Source: Tigriopus japonicus
Lineage: Eukaryota > Arthropoda > Copepoda > Harpacticoida > Harpacticidae
Assembly: GCA_010645155.1 (NCBI GenBank)
Contig: CM021320.1
Span: forward strand, 3,478,942-3,542,941
Length of the DNA stretch: 64,000 nt
Direction of reading: 5' to 3'
Shown: piece by piece, positions 61,041-64,000 of the stretch
How positions within the stretch are numbered: the stretch's first letter is position 1
Layout: the number at the start of each line of letters is the position of its first letter
The notes under the pieces: generated by a model
Told to the model about the DNA's origin: nothing
Database searches by the model: none
Seen by the model: only the letters and a program-made list of their open reading frames with translations
Program-made: the position numbers and the translations under genes

Positions 61041-62216
61041 CAGAGTTGGGTCAATTACTTGAAAAATGTAATTAATTACAATTAGAGTTACTTTGTCGAA
61101 AAATGTAATCAATTAAAATTACAATTACTTTGTCGAAAAATGTAATGAATTACAATTACTATTACTTTGTCGAAAAATGTAAGTAATTACAATTACAGTC
61201 ACTTTGTCGAAAAATGTAATTAATTACAATTACAATTACTTTGTCGAAAAATGTAATTAATTACAATAACAATTACTTTGTCGAAAAATGTAATCAATTA
61301 AAATTACAATTACTTTGTCGAAAAATGTAATGAATTACAATAACAATTATTGTGTCGAAAAATGTAATTAATTACAATTGAAATTACTTTGTCGAAAAAA
61401 TGTAAATAATTACAATTACAATTACTTTGTCGAAAAATGTAATTAATTACAATTACAATTACTTTGTCGAAAAATAGAATTAATAACAATTACATCATCC
61501 GAAAATGTAATTAACTTCAATTACAATTACATTTCAATTACATGACTATTACATGTCTATTACATGTCAATTACAATACTTCCGACTCTTTCACCCTTTT
61601 TGTCTTTTCAAAACGCTGAAAAATAAACAGATCTCCCATTCTTAAATGGCGATGCACCAACTAGCAACTTATAATGCCTGAAAGGTGAAAATGAAATAGT
61701 GCTTTATAAAAACCAAAAGTTTCTGAAGGGGCTTAAATATCAAAACTATTATGCCATGAACCAAAAGGCCTATTTTTCTTTTCCAGAAAACACAAACTTT
61801 ATACACATATATCAAGTATGACGATTTTTAAAACTTTATTTTTCCACCTCATTTGTCTGCCCTTAGTTGTGAAAAGCCCTACCTACCTCCTGACACAAAA
61901 ATCATGGTCAAAAGCTATTTTAGTTTAAAAGTATTTAAACATCATAGCTTGGATGTGTATTGTAACAATAGCTACCTGTTAGTGGCATCACATTGACCGC
62001 AAATTGATGACAAAATAATTGTTCTGCAAGTGAAAATTCAAAGTATTAATTGATATTACGGTTAATTTGAAGAAGTAAGAGTTTGAAAAGTAATTGGTAA
62101 TTTGTAATTGAAAATTCGTCAATTACATGGCCAAAAATGTAATTAATTACAATTACATGTAATTAATTACAATTACATGTAATTGTAATTGCAATTACAA
62201 TTACTCCCCAACCCTG
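61041..62216. mobile_element. Putative hAT-like element containing a minisatellite
   Basis: Left end CAGAGTTGGGTCAATTAC and right end GTAATTGTAATTGC...CCCCAACCCTG are inverted repeats of the CAGGGTTGGGG type seen in hAT elements. Flanks ACATTAGC and ACATCAGT agree at six of eight positions. No transposase was found. Confidence 0.55.
61062..61505. repeat. 37-bp minisatellite
   Basis: About eleven near-identical copies, spaced 37 bp, contain TTTGTCGAAAAATGTAATTA followed by ATTACAATTACAATTAC. The TGTAATTAATTACAATTACA part recurs at the right end of the same element (62135-62180), so the array seems to have grown from the element's own subterminal sequence. Confidence 0.9.
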
Positions 62217-62224
62217 ACATCAGT

Positions 62225-63305
62225 CACCTCTCCATTAAGTGAACGCAATTTGTGGCAGTGTTTCGTTCACGTAATAAAGCAAAAGACTAGATTATTGTGG
62301 ATAAAATAATTCGGAGGATGTACCGTAAATTTCATGGGGGGCAATCACGTCCAACAGTTCTAAGATTAGTCTTACAACGCCATCTTTTGGACTCTTTAAA
62401 AACTTGTTATGAAATGTGTTTAAAATAAATAGAAATAGGAATGAATTTATTTTGAGAAGGTGGCATGAACCAAATATTATATTTTTGTTTCAGTTTCTTG
62501 AAGAAGTTTGCCAAAGCTATAAAAATATGTTTTTTAAAGTATGGTCTGATTTGACTCCAATAAAATCAAATACCATAGAGTTATGGCTTAAGGTGTATCA
62601 TGGAGTAGTTTTCAAAGGTCAAGCATGCATATTTTCGTTATTATCCTCGGACCTGAAAGGCGCAAAGGTGCAAGGCAAAAAGCGCGCTGGTTGAACCCAT
62701 AAAAGCGGCAGATTTGCGCGAAAGCACAAGATGTGATAGAATGATAGAATATTTGTTTAAAAATGGTGGGAAATTCACATTAAGTCAAAATATGAAAAAA
62801 GTGTTTTTCTGGGAAAAAATGATATTAGTCAAAAAGGGCAGAATATTTAAAAAACTTTTTTTTAAATTTTTTATCCTTGCTCTACTCCTTACGTGGTCTA
62901 AATCATGAAAGTCATGTCATAGTTTGATTCAAAAACAACAACCCAACAGTTCAAACCGTTCAAACCACAGGGCAGATATACGGAAATTTTTGTTGGACGA
63001 GTTATAGCTGTTGAAGACCAAAGGTTGCACGTTAAAACTTGATATTTCCAAAGATTATTATCTAAGTTGTGCCCAATCAAACAAATTTCCCTTCATGCCA
63101 AAGTTATGTTCGTTTTGAAATGTTGCAATTAAATAATGTGAAGTTAACGTGCAGAATCATGCCTCTGGTCTGACAGGTTATTCTTGACAGGCCTTGATCA
63201 ATTGGGGGATTTGGAGGCTGAACAAGTGACCATGACTTCAACCCTACAAACGAACTTGTTTGCGCACAACTGCTTGGAAAACGTCACAACCAAAGGTCAG
63301 CTGGG
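62225..63305. other. Intergenic; possible exon at its right edge
   Basis: Mostly AT-rich with no gene. At 63192-63296 a plus-strand frame follows an acceptor-like ttattcttgacag, encodes LDQLGDLEAEQVTMTSTLQT and further residues, and could end at a gtcagc donor just before the gap. This is weak evidence for an exon. Confidence 0.25.
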
Positions 63306-63667
63306 NNNNNNNNNNNNNNNNNNNNNNNNNNNNNNNNNNNNNNNNNNNNNNNNNNNNNNNNNNNNNNNNNNNNNNNNNNNNNNNNNNNNNNNNNNNNNNN
63401 NNNNNNNNNNNNNNNNNNNNNNNNNNNNNNNNNNNNNNNNNNNNNNNNNNNNNNNNNNNNNNNNNNNNNNNNNNNNNNNNNNNNNNNNNNNNNNNNNNNN
63501 NNNNNNNNNNNNNNNNNNNNNNNNNNNNNNNNNNNNNNNNNNNNNNNNNNNNNNNNNNNNNNNNNNNNNNNNNNNNNNNNNNNNNNNNNNNNNNNNNNNN
63601 NNNNNNNNNNNNNNNNNNNNNNNNNNNNNNNNNNNNNNNNNNNNNNNNNNNNNNNNNNNNNNNNNNN
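63306..63667. other. Assembly gap (362 N)
   Basis: A run of N bases; open frames that cross it are artefacts. The 333 bases after it show no supported feature. Confidence 0.99.
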
Positions 63668-64000
63668 AAAGTGATTATAAAATTTGAAAATAAATGCCAG
63701 AAATAAGAAAATGTTCTTTTTCGTGGAAGTGCTCGTTTTGCCACAAGGCTTTGGCCGACATTTGGCCTTTAATGTAACACTGCTCTCACACGAAATATAA
63801 GGAAGGCACATGCGTTCAAATGTTAGAGATACTTTCAAGTATATACTGTACATAATTATCAGGGAAATTCATTGGTTTGCTGATTCAAATTAAATCTATT
63901 GCTTTAAAATACTTAAACATGCCATTGCGCCCTCCCCAAAAAAATCAGTAATCGAAAGAAAAGTTCCCTAGCAAGGTCGGCAATCTAAGTGTACTCTTGA

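Noticed and set aside
61062..61505. CRISPR-like array
   Set aside because: Repeats are directly contiguous with no unique spacers, in a eukaryotic genome; it is a minisatellite.
63184..63853. Long open frames across 63306-63667
   Set aside because: They run through unknown bases and are artefacts of the gap.

Overview
The window is eukaryotic and animal, most likely an arthropod. Genes are split by GT-AG introns of about 250 bp to 4.8 kb. The recognisable proteins are a Stubble-type transmembrane serine protease with an arthropod-style disulfide knot, an MKK3/6-type MAP kinase kinase and a Gs-like G-protein alpha subunit. One promoter has a TATA box and an arthropod-type TCAGT initiator. Base composition, moderate intron size and many small DNA transposons would suit a crustacean such as a copepod, but the species is an inference. 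There are no operons, CRISPR arrays or bacterial signals.

Layout. (1) 3.4-9.4 kb, minus: four exons, joined in frame, of an unrecognised coiled-coil protein; its 4.8-kb intron holds a foldback transposon interrupted by a second transposon. (2) 14.9-16.0 kb, plus: a 384-residue, single-exon, Gs-like G alpha whose P-loop, switch I and switch II are unusually altered. (3) 22.5-30.7 kb, plus: a complete seven-exon Stubble-like protease (774 aa). (4) 36.7-42.4 kb, minus: a complete six-exon MKK3/6 (licorne) kinase (344 aa), its introns carrying two tRNA-derived SINEs and a foldback element that ends about 10 bp from a splice donor. (5) 46.4-48.5 kb, minus: a four-exon protein with an N-terminal PH-like domain and a long Ser/Arg/Lys-rich tail. 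(6) 54.0-56.9 kb, plus: a two-exon secreted cysteine-rich protein with a TATA/initiator promoter and an upstream NF-kB-like site. (7) 57-64 kb: gene-poor, with two putative transposons that each contain a minisatellite, and a 362-bp assembly gap.

The genes look like unrelated neighbours. Sb-type proteases, Gs-like proteins and p38-pathway kinases all signal, but nothing here shows co-regulation. The most unusual items are the intronless G alpha with degenerate switches and the nested transposons. For the two nested cases a related copy elsewhere in the window shows the uninterrupted (empty) site, so the target-site duplications can be read directly.

Method limits: exon boundaries were set by reading splice consensus, phase and family similarity by eye. 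No alignment, database search or expression data were available. Transposon families were assigned from terminal repeats and target-site duplications only.
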